Assembly: GCF_000316605.1 (NCBI RefSeq) | Contig: NC_019683.1 | Span: forward strand, 4,758,036-4,822,035 | DNA: 64,000 bases | Direction: 5' to 3' | Source of the DNA: [Leptolyngbya] sp. PCC 7376 | GTDB taxonomy: Bacteria > Cyanobacteriota > Cyanobacteriia > Cyanobacteriales > MRBY01 | Shown: piece by piece, positions 53,332 to 62,919 of the stretch | Layout: each line of letters begins with the position of its first letter | How positions within the stretch are numbered: position 1 is the first letter of the stretch | Translations under genes and position numbers: made by a program | Notes under the pieces: model-generated | The model's database searches: none | What the model was told of the DNA's origin: nothing | Seen by the model: only the letters and a program-made list of their open reading frames with translations

Positions 53332-54597
53332 ATGACCTTGACCGCAGCTCCCGACATCGATATTAAACAATGGCAAGATTGTCATCCCCGCTGGCACGAA
53401 ACGTTTCAGCGGGTTTCTCGTCTGGAGCCAGAAGCTCTACTGGTACCCCATAACCAAGGGGCTCTGTGTCGCATAATCCAGGATGCCCAGCAGAAACAGA
53501 AACGTCTCATCCCCTGCGGCAACGGTACAAAATTAGCGTGGGGCGGCGTCGCAAAACAGATTGACTGGCTGGTCAGCACTCAAAAACTCAATCGCATTGT
53601 GGATCATGCCGTCGATGATTTGACGATTACCGTAGAGGCTGGGGTCACTCTCAAAACCTTACAAACTCATCTCCGCCAACACAATCAGTTCTTACCCTTT
53701 GATCCAGCTTTCCCCGACGAGGCAACAATGGGTGGCATTGTCGCCACCGCGAATGCAGGTAGTTGGCGACAACGGTATGGCGGTGTCAAAGATTTATTGC
53801 TCGGCATCACGGTAGTTCGTGCCGATGGTCAACTAGCCAAAGCAGGAGGCAAAGTCGTCAAAAATGTGGCGGGCTATGACCTCATGAAACTTTTTACAGG
53901 TTCATACGGCAGTTTGGCGATCGCCACCGAACTCACGTTTCGCCTTTACCCGCAACAGCAACTCATTAAAACGGTCTTACTGACGGGCAACCAAACTCAA
54001 ATCGACACAGCCCAACGCCGACTTTTAAATTCTGTGTTGACTCCAAGTCGCGCCGATCTTTTGGCCCCGGCACTGATGCAAAAACTGGATCTCACAGAGA
54101 ATTTCGGGATGCTCGTCCGATTTGCAGCTATTCCAGAAAGTGTTGACGCACAAATTGCAGAGCTTGGGGCGATCGCCAACGATTGTGGACTTGGCATAGA
54201 ACATCACCCCGAAACACTTTGGGACACCTTGACTGAACAGATTTATAGTTATCCGGTGTCTTGCAAAATAGGTCTTTTACCGCATCAAGCCTGTAATTTT
54301 TTAGCGACTGTTGAACGTTTAACTGATGGCCAGGCGATCGCCAGCATCCATTGCAAAAGCGGCTTAGGATTAGTCGCATTTCCTCACGAAAAATTTCTGC
54401 GACAATTCCAGGATCTACGTCGTTATTGTGAACAACATCAAGGCTTTTTAACGATGCTCGATGCCCCCTACAGTACAAAAATACAATTTGATCCTTGGGG
54501 TTATGGCGGCAATGCTCTACCTCTTATGAAAAAAATCAAAGCGCAATTTGATCCACAACAACTTTTCAGTCCTGGGCGTTTTGTCGGCGGGATTTAG
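53332..54597 (+). CDS. glcE: FAD-binding oxidoreductase, glycolate oxidase GlcE-like
   Basis: A 421-residue PCMH/VAO-type flavoprotein. The FAD-binding domain covers residues about 40-210 with LIPCGNGTKLAWGG, DDLTITVEAGVTLKTLQTHL, DEATMGGIVATANAGSWRQRYGG and KVVKNVAGYDLMKLFTGS. The last is the usual GlcE/GlcD phosphate-region block. The C-terminal end LFSPGRFVGGI is typical of GlcE. GlcE is a subunit of the glycolate dehydrogenase complex that feeds photorespiration. glcD and glcF are not in this window. The single-subunit context and linked 59-aa gene leave some doubt about its exact complex. Confidence 0.88.
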   Translation: MTLTAAPDIDIKQWQDCHPRWHETFQRVSRLEPEALLVPHNQGALCRIIQDAQQKQKRLIPCGNGTKLAWGGVAKQIDWLVSTQKLNRIVDHAVDDLTITVEAGVTLKTLQTHLRQHNQFLPFDPAFPDEATMGGIVATANAGSWRQRYGGVKDLLLGITVVRADGQLAKAGGKVVKNVAGYDLMKLFTGSYGSLAIATELTFRLYPQQQLIKTVLLTGNQTQIDTAQRRLLNSVLTPSRADLLAPALMQKLDLTENFGMLVRFAAIPESVDAQIAELGAIANDCGLGIEHHPETLWDTLTEQIYSYPVSCKIGLLPHQACNFLATVERLTDGQAIASIHCKSGLGLVAFPHEKFLRQFQDLRRYCEQHQGFLTMLDAPYSTKIQFDPWGYGGNALPLMKKIKAQFDPQQLFSPGRFVGGI

Positions 54598-54601
54598 AGC
54601 T

Positions 54602-55111
54602 TTAGGTTACAGGCAAATTTTCAACAAACTGCTCTGGCTTTTCAGGAGTAATGACAACCGTTTTTTTGTCGCCAATTTCTAGCACAACCGATAGACGTGG
54701 CGCAGTGGCATAAGCATCATAGTTCCCCAATTTTTTATTCCGGAACTTGCCGACAAATGCAAAGAAACCACCATTCCCAAACAGTCGTAATGACTTATCC
54801 ATGGCTTCTGGATCATAGGTCGCACTGGTTAAATCATTAAGAGCAATTTCAGTCTGCCAACCCAATCGCTGAATGACGAGGCGATCGCCTGCTATCTCAT
54901 AGCCTCGCACCATAAATGCCGCTGACAGCACAATCACTACAATCAAGAGAGCAGCCGTAAAATAGAAAAAAGGATTCGGGTTCAGCTGCGCCACCACGAG
55001 TAAAACAATGACTGCTGCCACCAGCAAAACCCCTGTTCCTGCAGTTATATAAGTCAGGGCCTGACACCACGGAGCTTTAAAAAATAATGCCTTTGTCATT
55101 GCTTTTTCCAA
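54602..55111 (-). CDS. Membrane protein with bacterial PH-like domain
   Basis: A 169-residue protein (an ATG four codons in is an equally good start). Two transmembrane helices (about 22-43 and 50-68) are followed by a soluble domain. GYEIAGDRLVIQRLGWQTEIALNDL and SLRLFGNGGFFAF are the strands typical of bacterial PH-like or PrsW/YdbT-type domains found in membrane proteins of unknown role. It converges on the GlcE-like gene, with 4 bp between stop codons. Function is not assigned. Confidence 0.7.
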   Translation of the reverse strand: MEKAMTKALFFKAPWCQALTYITAGTGVLLVAAVIVLLVVAQLNPNPFFYFTAALLIVVIVLSAAFMVRGYEIAGDRLVIQRLGWQTEIALNDLTSATYDPEAMDKSLRLFGNGGFFAFVGKFRNKKLGNYDAYATAPRLSVVLEIGDKKTVVITPEKPEQFVENLPVT

Positions 55112-55374
55112 ATGCTACTTTCACGGTAGCTAAGCTTTAGTAAATAGGCTCTAAAATTTTGCCCAATTTAATAAAATAATAACTGTCAATAAAAAGTCTA
55201 AGCCTAAGAATATAGCTATTTGAGTGGTGAAGCAGAATATATACTCAGTACTTTTTTAAGACTATTAATTCTTCAAGAAATTTCAGGAAATTCATATCAA
55301 AACTTTGCATTTACTCTAGAATTCAGAATCTATAATTCTGTGAAGTAAGTGTCATCCTTTGGATTTTTTTCCCA

Positions 55375-58300
55375 ATGTCCAACACAGTCTCTCCTTCGGC
55401 TAGTAAATCTTTCAAAAATGCTTTTATATCCTATGGACGAGCGGACAGCCTAGACTTTGCAAAATGGCTCAACGACAAACTTGTCGACCAAGGCTATGAC
55501 ATTTGGTTTGATTTTGAAAATATTCCTCAGGGTGTCGATTACCAGAAGCAAATTGATGCGGGCATCGAAAATGCTGACAATTTCATTTTTGTAATCGCGC
55601 CCCACGCCACAAATTCTCCCTACTGTCGCAAAGAAGTTGAGTTGGCGATCGCCCTGAATAAACGCCTTGTGCCGATCATGCATGTGGAAGAAATTTCGCG
55701 AGAAACTTGGCAGGGACGAAATCCTAATGGCACCGACGAACAGTGGGAAGCTTACAAAACAGAGGGACTCCATTCTTGTTTTACGAATCTACATCCTGAG
55801 CTGGGCAAGATTAATTGGAACCAAGTCAGTTTTAAAGAAGGCGTTAACGACTACGAGCAGTCTTTTCAGGCACTCGTCGATATCTTCGAACGACAGAGTA
55901 ACTATGTCCGCCAGCACACCGAATTTCTTGATGGTGCCCTGAAATGGGAGCGGGGGCAAAAACAATCGCAACTATTGCTGGATGAGGAACAAACTCTCCG
56001 GGCACAACATTGGCTCCAAACTAAATTTCACGGAGAACAGCCCCCTTGTGTGCCAACGGATCTCCACTGCGAATTCATTACGGAGAGCTTGAAACGATTA
56101 CCGAATGGCATGTCGCAGCTCTTTTTTGCCCATGCGAATTCGGATACTGAAACGATGCAATCTCTGCGGCAGCAAATGCGGCGGGCAGGTTATAGCGTTT
56201 GGACTCCGGAAGCGGATATTCAGTCAGGGCAAGATGTGCAAGCAGAAATATTGCGAGGCATCGAAGGGGCAGATAGTTTTATTTATTTGATGTCATCCCA
56301 ATCTCTTGAATCATCGGACTGTCAGTCACAGCTACAGTATGCCCAAACCCTCAAAAAACGGATTATTCCCATCAGGCTAGAGTCCATAGGGTCTGATACA
56401 CTCCCAGCTAATCAACAAAAATTTTCGTGGATTGATTGCACTAGTGATGAGGCTGCCAGCAAACAGTTGGCGATTGCCCAAGTCTTAAAAGCAATTAAAG
56501 AAGAATCCAGCTTTTACGAACAACACCGCCAAATTTTAGTAAAAGCTCTAAGCTGGGATCGCCAAAAACGACCCAAATCATTGCTCCTACAGGGGCAGGA
56601 CTTTACCCTCGCGGAACAATGGCTTGCCCTCAGTAAGACAGAGCAGAGTTCCCGCGCCACGGATCTCCAGCAAATCTACATCAAAGCTAGCCAGGAGATG
56701 AACCAATTTTTTGATGTCTTCATTTCCTACGGACGCGCTGACAGTAAAGACTTTGCGACCATTCTCCATGATCGGCTAGTAGAACAGGGCTTTAATGTTT
56801 GGTTCGATCAAAACGATATTCCTCTAGGCGTTGACTTTCAGGAGCAGATTAATGCCGGTATCGAAAAAGCCCACAACTTCCTTTTCATCATTGCGCCCCA
56901 CTCTGTCAATTCTCCCTACTGTGGCAAAGAAGTCGATCTCGCACTTGACCTCAACAAACGCATTATCCCCATCTTGCATGTCGAGGAAATTAGCAAAGAA
57001 ACATGGCAACAGCGCAACCCTTACAAAACTGAAGAATCAGATTGGGAAGAAGCACAGAAACAAGGCGCACATTCCAGCTTCAACAACATGAACCCAGAGA
57101 TCGGCAAGATTAATTGGGTTTATTGCCGCGAACAGGACGATTTTGAGGCTTCCTTTGAAGGGTTGATGACCCTATGTCGTCAGCATGAAGACTACGTCAA
57201 ACAGCACACCGAAATCTTGGCGAAGGCTCTGTCTTGGGAGAGCCATCAAAAACAATCTCAATATTTATTAGTTGGTGAGAATCGGATCGAAGCTGAAAAA
57301 TGGCTCCTCACTCGCTTCACGGAAACCCAAGCACCTTGCTTTCCGACCGATCTTCACTGCGAATACATCACCGAAAGCATCAAAAATGCGAATAATTTGA
57401 TGACTCAAGTGTTCCTCTCCCATTCGGATGAGGATCAAGAAATTGAAGACAAAGTGCGCCGCAGTTTAATGCGGGAAGGTTACACAGTCTGGAGCAGTCA
57501 AAGAGATATTGAGGCTGGAGTCGATTTTAACGCCGCGATTAACCGAGGCATTGAAACGACTGATAATATCGTCTATTTGCTCTCTCCAAATTCTCTTGCT
57601 TCGGAATATTGTCAAAAAGAAATTGACTACGCTCTATCGCTAAATAAACGAATTATCCCGTTAAATATTGCGGCCGTCGATGAAACTAATCTTCCAGCAG
57701 CCATTCAATCATTGCAATACATTGATTTAACCAATGGCATTGAAGACGAAACTTATCAAGCTCGTCTTAATGAGTTGCTGAAAATCCTCAACCAAGACAA
57801 AGCGTACTTTGAAGAACACAAAGCGATTTTGGTACGAGGTCTCAAATGGCAAGCCCAACAAAAAAACAACAGTATTTTATTACGTGGGCACAATCTCCGG
57901 GAAGCAGAAGCATGGCTCAAGCTTGCAGCCAAACGATCAGAATATGCTGCAACTCCCCTCCACCAAGAATTTATTCAGGCGAGTCTAGACCAACTAGAAG
58001 ATGTTGCTCTTGATGTATTTGTATCCTATTCCCGCTCAGACTCAGACTTTGTGCGCCAACTCAATGATGCGCTACAAGTTCAAGGGAAAACGACTTGGTT
58101 TGATCAAGAAAATATTGCGTCAGGGACTGATTTTCAGGCAGAAATTTTCCAAGGAATTGAAACCTGCGATAACTTTCTGTTTGTGATTTCTCCAAATTCT
58201 GTTAATTCGCCTTACTGCGCTGGGGAAGTAGAGCACGCAGCGAAACTCGGTAAGCGTTTTGTGACAGTGCTTCACCAGTCAGTCAGTTCAGCATCGCTCC

Positions 58301-60801
58301 ATCCAGAACTTGAGAAAGTGCAGTGGATTGATTTCAACAAAAATGATGGTGATTTCTACGCAAACTTTAGTGAATTAATTCGTACTCTCGACACAGATCG
58401 TGAACATGTCCGCAGCCACACAAAATGGTCGCAGCGTGCTCTAGATTGGGTCAATAAAAAACGTGGTAAAGATCTATTGCTGAGAGGTAATGAGTTTGCG
58501 ATCGCCGAAAACTGGCTAAAAGAAGCAGATGACGGCAAGAAAACACCAAAGCCGACAACTCTACAGCGGGACTTTTTAATCGCGAGTAAAGAAGCCATAG
58601 AAGCTGCAATCCGCCGAGAAAAACGCATTTCGATGATTATTCGAACATTACTCGGAGTCGTAAGTGTGGCTTGCGTGATTGCATTTATCCAATACCGCCA
58701 AGCGAATTTTCAACGTAAACGGGCAGAAAGAGTTCAGGAAGGACAGATCAACGCCTTGAGCGATTATTCGGTTTCTCTCCTCGAAAACCATCAAGATCTA
58801 CAGAGTTTGATTGAGGCGATTCGTGCTGGCCGACAACTACAACTCCAGCTTAAAACGGTAGACCAATCGACCGTTGATGCCGTCACGACGACTTTGCGCG
58901 ATGCCTTACTCAATATTGAAGAAGTAAATCGGATTACAGGACACCCTTCAGCTCAAGGGATTAACGCAGTGGCCTATAGTCCTGACGAATCCATGGTTGC
59001 AACAGGTGGTGCCGATGGAAATATTCGTCTCTGGTCTGCTGAAGGTGAGTCTATACGCACCCTGGAAGACCATGAGGCTCCAATTTACGAAATGGAGTTT
59101 AGTCCTAATGGCAAGTTTTTACTCTCTGGTAGTGAAGATTTTACGGCAAGGCTTTGGGATCCTGAGACAGGAGAACTGTTGCGGACTTTTGAAGATCATG
59201 ACAATTCGATTTATGGTGTCAGTTTCAGTCCAGACAGTCAGATAATTGCTACTGCCAGCGTTGATGGAACCGTCAACATATATTCAGTCGAAGGTCAGCT
59301 CTTACAAACTTTAGAGATAGATCTTGAAAATTATGATGTCAGTTTTAATGCTGATGGATCGGCGATCGCCACAGCTAGCGAAGATGGTATTTTACGGTTT
59401 TGGGATTTAGAAGGAGAATTGCGAAATGAAGTCGAAGCCCATGAAAATGGCATTAGCACCGTTGCTTTTAGTCCCAAGGGAGATTTAGTCGCAACGGGTA
59501 GCTGGGATCAGACCGCAAAACTCTGGACAATTGATGGTGAATCAGTTGTTACACTCCAAGGCCATACTGACGAGGTTAATCATCTTTTCTTTAGTGACGA
59601 CGGTGAATTTTTAGTCACGACAAGCTACGATAATCTCGCCAAAGTTTGGTCACGTGAAGGTGAGTTACTTCATACAATTCGTGGCCATGAAGATGGCGTT
59701 TTAGGTGTCGCAATTAGTAAGGATTCTTCCACAGTTAAAACAACAAGCTTAGACGGAACAGCAAGGGTTTGGGACATTTCATCTTTACCCAATGTCAAAA
59801 CTTTTGAAGATCAAACAGCCGATATTTTCGAAGTAGAATTTTCCCCTGATGAAAAGTGGATTGGTAGCGCAGGAGATAGTGGCGCGCGAATTTGGGATCT
59901 AGAAGGGAATTTAATTTCGGATCTCGACGGGGAAAATAATGCAATGCGTGATCTCGCCTTTAGTCAGGATGGTAGGTATCTTGCGACAGGCGAAGAAAAT
60001 GGTGTCGTGAAGATCTGGGAATGGACTGGCGATAATTTTAAGCTTGTACAGACCGTCCAAAATGAGGATGCAGGGAAAATGCGGGCGATCGCCTTCCACC
60101 CTGAAGGGAAATATCTAGCAACGGCAGGAGATGGTGTCACAGTTCAATTGTGGACACTTGATGGGGAATCCGTATTCGTCTCAGAGGTGGCAGATTGGAC
60201 CAACTCGATTGCCTTTAGTCCAGATGGAGAATTTTTAATTTCTGGTGGCTGGGATCAGATGATTAGCCTTTGGGATTTAGAGGGTAACCTCCTAAATAGT
60301 TGGGAAGCACACCCTGATTCCATTAATGGTTTGGCCTTTGGGAATGATGCTCAAACAATCATTTCTGCCAGCAACGATCAGACTGCCCAAATTTGGCAAT
60401 TAGATGGCGCTTCAGGCTCGCCGACTTTAACGGTTAATCATGGAGCCGAAGTCAATAAAGCAACTCTCAGTCCTGATGGCAAAAATCTGATTACAGTCGG
60501 GGGACAAACCGTGAAGTTTTGGGATCTAGAAGGACGTTTACTCCAAACAATCGCCGCCCATAACGATATCATTTACGGTTTTGCCCTCAGTTCTGATGGC
60601 AAACAATTTGTGACTGGCAGTTATGACTCGACAGCCCGACTATGGTCATACCAACCCAAAGTGTCGGAAAAAGCCACGGAAATTTGGCAATTAGATCTGA
60701 ATGCTTTAGTAGACCATGCATGCGGTGTTGCCCGAAATTATCTGACCTTTAACCCAGATGTCTCCGATAGTGATCGCCTTCTATGCGAGCCAGACCTTTA
60801 A
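55375..60801 (+). CDS. Five-TIR, transmembrane, fourteen-WD40 protein (1808 aa)
   Basis: Five TIR domains lie in tandem, starting near residues 14, 246, 445, 676 and 878. The expected NADase glutamate after the (S/P)-x-x-C motif is Glu87, Glu519, Glu749 and Glu951 in TIR1, 3, 4 and 5. In TIR2 it is Gln319. Every TIR is followed by a helical linker with pattern L-x-W...LL...A-x-x-W-L. A transmembrane helix (about 1085-1104) leads to a short helical region and fourteen WD40 repeats (about 1195-1760), enough for two seven-bladed propellers. There is no nucleotide-binding STAND/P-loop domain. The arrangement suggests a receptor scaffold on one side of the membrane and TIR signalling on the other. 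Role is unknown; immune or stress signalling is an inference. Confidence 0.93.
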   Translation: MSNTVSPSASKSFKNAFISYGRADSLDFAKWLNDKLVDQGYDIWFDFENIPQGVDYQKQIDAGIENADNFIFVIAPHATNSPYCRKEVELAIALNKRLVPIMHVEEISRETWQGRNPNGTDEQWEAYKTEGLHSCFTNLHPELGKINWNQVSFKEGVNDYEQSFQALVDIFERQSNYVRQHTEFLDGALKWERGQKQSQLLLDEEQTLRAQHWLQTKFHGEQPPCVPTDLHCEFITESLKRLPNGMSQLFFAHANSDTETMQSLRQQMRRAGYSVWTPEADIQSGQDVQAEILRGIEGADSFIYLMSSQSLESSDCQSQLQYAQTLKKRIIPIRLESIGSDTLPANQQKFSWIDCTSDEAASKQLAIAQVLKAIKEESSFYEQHRQILVKALSWDRQKRPKSLLLQGQDFTLAEQWLALSKTEQSSRATDLQQIYIKASQEMNQFFDVFISYGRADSKDFATILHDRLVEQGFNVWFDQNDIPLGVDFQEQINAGIEKAHNFLFIIAPHSVNSPYCGKEVDLALDLNKRIIPILHVEEISKETWQQRNPYKTEESDWEEAQKQGAHSSFNNMNPEIGKINWVYCREQDDFEASFEGLMTLCRQHEDYVKQHTEILAKALSWESHQKQSQYLLVGENRIEAEKWLLTRFTETQAPCFPTDLHCEYITESIKNANNLMTQVFLSHSDEDQEIEDKVRRSLMREGYTVWSSQRDIEAGVDFNAAINRGIETTDNIVYLLSPNSLASEYCQKEIDYALSLNKRIIPLNIAAVDETNLPAAIQSLQYIDLTNGIEDETYQARLNELLKILNQDKAYFEEHKAILVRGLKWQAQQKNNSILLRGHNLREAEAWLKLAAKRSEYAATPLHQEFIQASLDQLEDVALDVFVSYSRSDSDFVRQLNDALQVQGKTTWFDQENIASGTDFQAEIFQGIETCDNFLFVISPNSVNSPYCAGEVEHAAKLGKRFVTVLHQSVSSASLHPELEKVQWIDFNKNDGDFYANFSELIRTLDTDREHVRSHTKWSQRALDWVNKKRGKDLLLRGNEFAIAENWLKEADDGKKTPKPTTLQRDFLIASKEAIEAAIRREKRISMIIRTLLGVVSVACVIAFIQYRQANFQRKRAERVQEGQINALSDYSVSLLENHQDLQSLIEAIRAGRQLQLQLKTVDQSTVDAVTTTLRDALLNIEEVNRITGHPSAQGINAVAYSPDESMVATGGADGNIRLWSAEGESIRTLEDHEAPIYEMEFSPNGKFLLSGSEDFTARLWDPETGELLRTFEDHDNSIYGVSFSPDSQIIATASVDGTVNIYSVEGQLLQTLEIDLENYDVSFNADGSAIATASEDGILRFWDLEGELRNEVEAHENGISTVAFSPKGDLVATGSWDQTAKLWTIDGESVVTLQGHTDEVNHLFFSDDGEFLVTTSYDNLAKVWSREGELLHTIRGHEDGVLGVAISKDSSTVKTTSLDGTARVWDISSLPNVKTFEDQTADIFEVEFSPDEKWIGSAGDSGARIWDLEGNLISDLDGENNAMRDLAFSQDGRYLATGEENGVVKIWEWTGDNFKLVQTVQNEDAGKMRAIAFHPEGKYLATAGDGVTVQLWTLDGESVFVSEVADWTNSIAFSPDGEFLISGGWDQMISLWDLEGNLLNSWEAHPDSINGLAFGNDAQTIISASNDQTAQIWQLDGASGSPTLTVNHGAEVNKATLSPDGKNLITVGGQTVKFWDLEGRLLQTIAAHNDIIYGFALSSDGKQFVTGSYDSTARLWSYQPKVSEKATEIWQLDLNALVDHACGVARNYLTFNPDVSDSDRLLCEPDL

Positions 60802-60863
60802 GTTTTTGCACCTACTACCCTTCTTTGTTCTTTCACACTATTTTTAGCTCAACACCTAAACCT

Positions 60864-62777
60864 ATGTTTTTTAATCAACGGTCTTTTTTGCAAAATACAA
60901 CAGTTCTCACGATGGCGATCGCCGCAGGTCTCAATATCTCCCAGCCAGCTTCGAGTCAAACAACAGTTAGCTTGCCGGGATTTGACCCCAGTGATGACGG
61001 CTTTCAGTTTTCTAACCAAACCATGGCAAATAGCCTAGAATCTAGTGCCGATCTAAAGTCAAGCATTATTCGCAACTATGCCACTGGCTACGCTGACACC
61101 CTCAAGTTTTTGTTTGGAGAAAAAGCCGTTTGCCAAGGGTACGACGAAAATGGCGAATGTTATACCTCGTTCCAAGCTCGCCAATGGATGTCTGACCAAG
61201 CTCTTCTAGCAGCAAACTATGGTGTTTGTGATGGTATGGCTGTCGCTAGCCAACTACTTTGGCTCATCGAGAACCAAGATGAAAACCCATTCAGCGATCG
61301 CAGTCAAAACCTGAGTAATCTCCTCGGTGGACAAACCGATATTGCAGCCAACTCTCTCTCACCGAGTAACTCCAGACTACAAGAATTAATTTTAGAAGCC
61401 TATGCTAGCCAAACAGCTGACGAAATTTACGAAAGTATTACTGCTAGTCGCCAAAAACTTCCGAGTGAACTCCTTGAAAATATTGCAGATAGCATCGGGG
61501 ACTACGCAGAAGATCCTTCCAAATGGCAAGGATTATTAACAATTGGAATTAATCGTATCGCCCCCGACGGACGCCTCATCGATGGCCATACCCTTGTTCC
61601 CTTTGCCGCAGAAATAATCGACGCAGAAAAACTCCTAGCCCGAGTCCACGTTTACGATGTTAACCATCCCAATACAACTCAATATCTCGAAATTGATGCT
61701 GCTGCAGAAACATGGCGATATCAGCCAGAGGGAGATACTGCGTATGAAGGAAATGCAGAGACCAAAAGCTTAGGAGTTGTCAGCCTTGCTGAACGTGCAA
61801 TACCCTACATTGATGAACCTTTCGCTTCCTGTCCATTCTGTGCAACTGGAAACAGCGAACTCGAAGTTTCTTTCGTTGGTGTAGGTGAATTATTTATCGT
61901 TCCATTTGGATTTGATGGGGAGTCAGAAACTGAAGGAATTGGCTTTGATCCAGACAAGAAGGAATATGTTGACACTTTACCTGGTGCATCCATGATTGCA
62001 ACCCAAGGAGGACTTGGGCAAAGTGTTGCCCGTAACTATACTGTCCCGGGAGATCTCGAAGGCTATTCAGTTTCTTACATTGGCCTGCCAGAAAGTGGTT
62101 TAGATGGCTATATCTCATTAACTAAGCCCGGCATCACAGCACAGCTTAATAAATCAAAAGTAGTCCCTTTCTTGGCGAGCTTAGACTATGCCCACCGACG
62201 GCAGCTCATTTATAATCCAAACCCTAAAGTTCTCAAATTTAAGAATTTAAATTATGAAGATGTTTCATTCACAGTTGATGACGAGACTAATCAAGTAAGC
62301 TACCAAGTCACTTTTGTCGGCGAAAATATCGACTGGAGTAACGAGGAAAGTAAGAAAAAATCGAGTAATCAATATTTTAGAGTTGACAAAGGTACTATGC
62401 GAGTAGATTTTGGGGGTCAAAATGAGTATGAGGATGAGGCTGATGTTTTCTTCAACATTGAAATTACACGTATCAACTCTGATGGCACAAAAACACAACT
62501 AGCCGTCGAAAATTTACAACGCAAGGTAACAGAATTCAGTTCATTTAGTTTAGTTAATCAGCCTTGGGACAAACTCGCTCAAGATGTAACAGCTCACGAC
62601 ATCAATATCGACGTCGTTGACTTACTAAAGTATTTTCCTGAGAATAAATACGATCCTAATATGAATGCATTGAACTACGTTCGTTTAAGTGATTATTGGA
62701 GAACAGAACTTGAAAAAGACATTGAGCCTAATTATGAACAGCGTCCCCATAGAGGGACAAGAAAGAAAGGGAGATAA
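60864..62777 (+). CDS. Exported protein with papain-like Cys-His-Asp motifs, first paralogue
   Basis: I place the start at the ATG at 60864. The open frame extends 27 codons upstream into the end of the TIR-WD40 gene, but the signal peptide (MFFNQRSFLQNTTVLTMAIA) begins here. The mature part carries NYGVCDGMAVASQLLW with Cys122, DGHTLVPF with His242 and VYDVNHPN with Asp265/Asn267, the order seen in papain-like cysteine peptidases. A CxxC pair follows (SCPFCATG, Cys323/326), then a predicted beta-rich C-terminal domain and a basic end (RPHRGTRKKGR). Catalysis is not proven. The gene follows the five-TIR gene by 62 bp on the same strand. Confidence 0.75.
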   Translation: MFFNQRSFLQNTTVLTMAIAAGLNISQPASSQTTVSLPGFDPSDDGFQFSNQTMANSLESSADLKSSIIRNYATGYADTLKFLFGEKAVCQGYDENGECYTSFQARQWMSDQALLAANYGVCDGMAVASQLLWLIENQDENPFSDRSQNLSNLLGGQTDIAANSLSPSNSRLQELILEAYASQTADEIYESITASRQKLPSELLENIADSIGDYAEDPSKWQGLLTIGINRIAPDGRLIDGHTLVPFAAEIIDAEKLLARVHVYDVNHPNTTQYLEIDAAAETWRYQPEGDTAYEGNAETKSLGVVSLAERAIPYIDEPFASCPFCATGNSELEVSFVGVGELFIVPFGFDGESETEGIGFDPDKKEYVDTLPGASMIATQGGLGQSVARNYTVPGDLEGYSVSYIGLPESGLDGYISLTKPGITAQLNKSKVVPFLASLDYAHRRQLIYNPNPKVLKFKNLNYEDVSFTVDDETNQVSYQVTFVGENIDWSNEESKKKSSNQYFRVDKGTMRVDFGGQNEYEDEADVFFNIEITRINSDGTKTQLAVENLQRKVTEFSSFSLVNQPWDKLAQDVTAHDINIDVVDLLKYFPENKYDPNMNALNYVRLSDYWRTELEKDIEPNYEQRPHRGTRKKGR

Positions 62778-62919
62778 GGCGCAGAACTAACCACTAATAA
62801 GAACTGGGTCGTCATCAAAAAAATCCTCTACTTTTTGCCCAAAGCCCGTAACCAGTTTGGGTCTTACTTCCCAGTTCATTTTCCGGGTGATCTATTTTTT
62901 TCTTTTTTCGTTTATTCCT

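Noticed and set aside
58620-58960. A STAND/NB-ARC ATPase between the TIRs and WD40 repeats
   Set aside because: I looked for a P-loop (GxxxxGK[ST]) and found none. The region is a transmembrane helix plus a short helical stretch.
60783-60863. N-terminal extension of the first exported protein, overlapping the five-TIR gene
   Set aside because: It would put 27 residues before the signal peptide. The ATG at 60864 resolves both the overlap and the signal.
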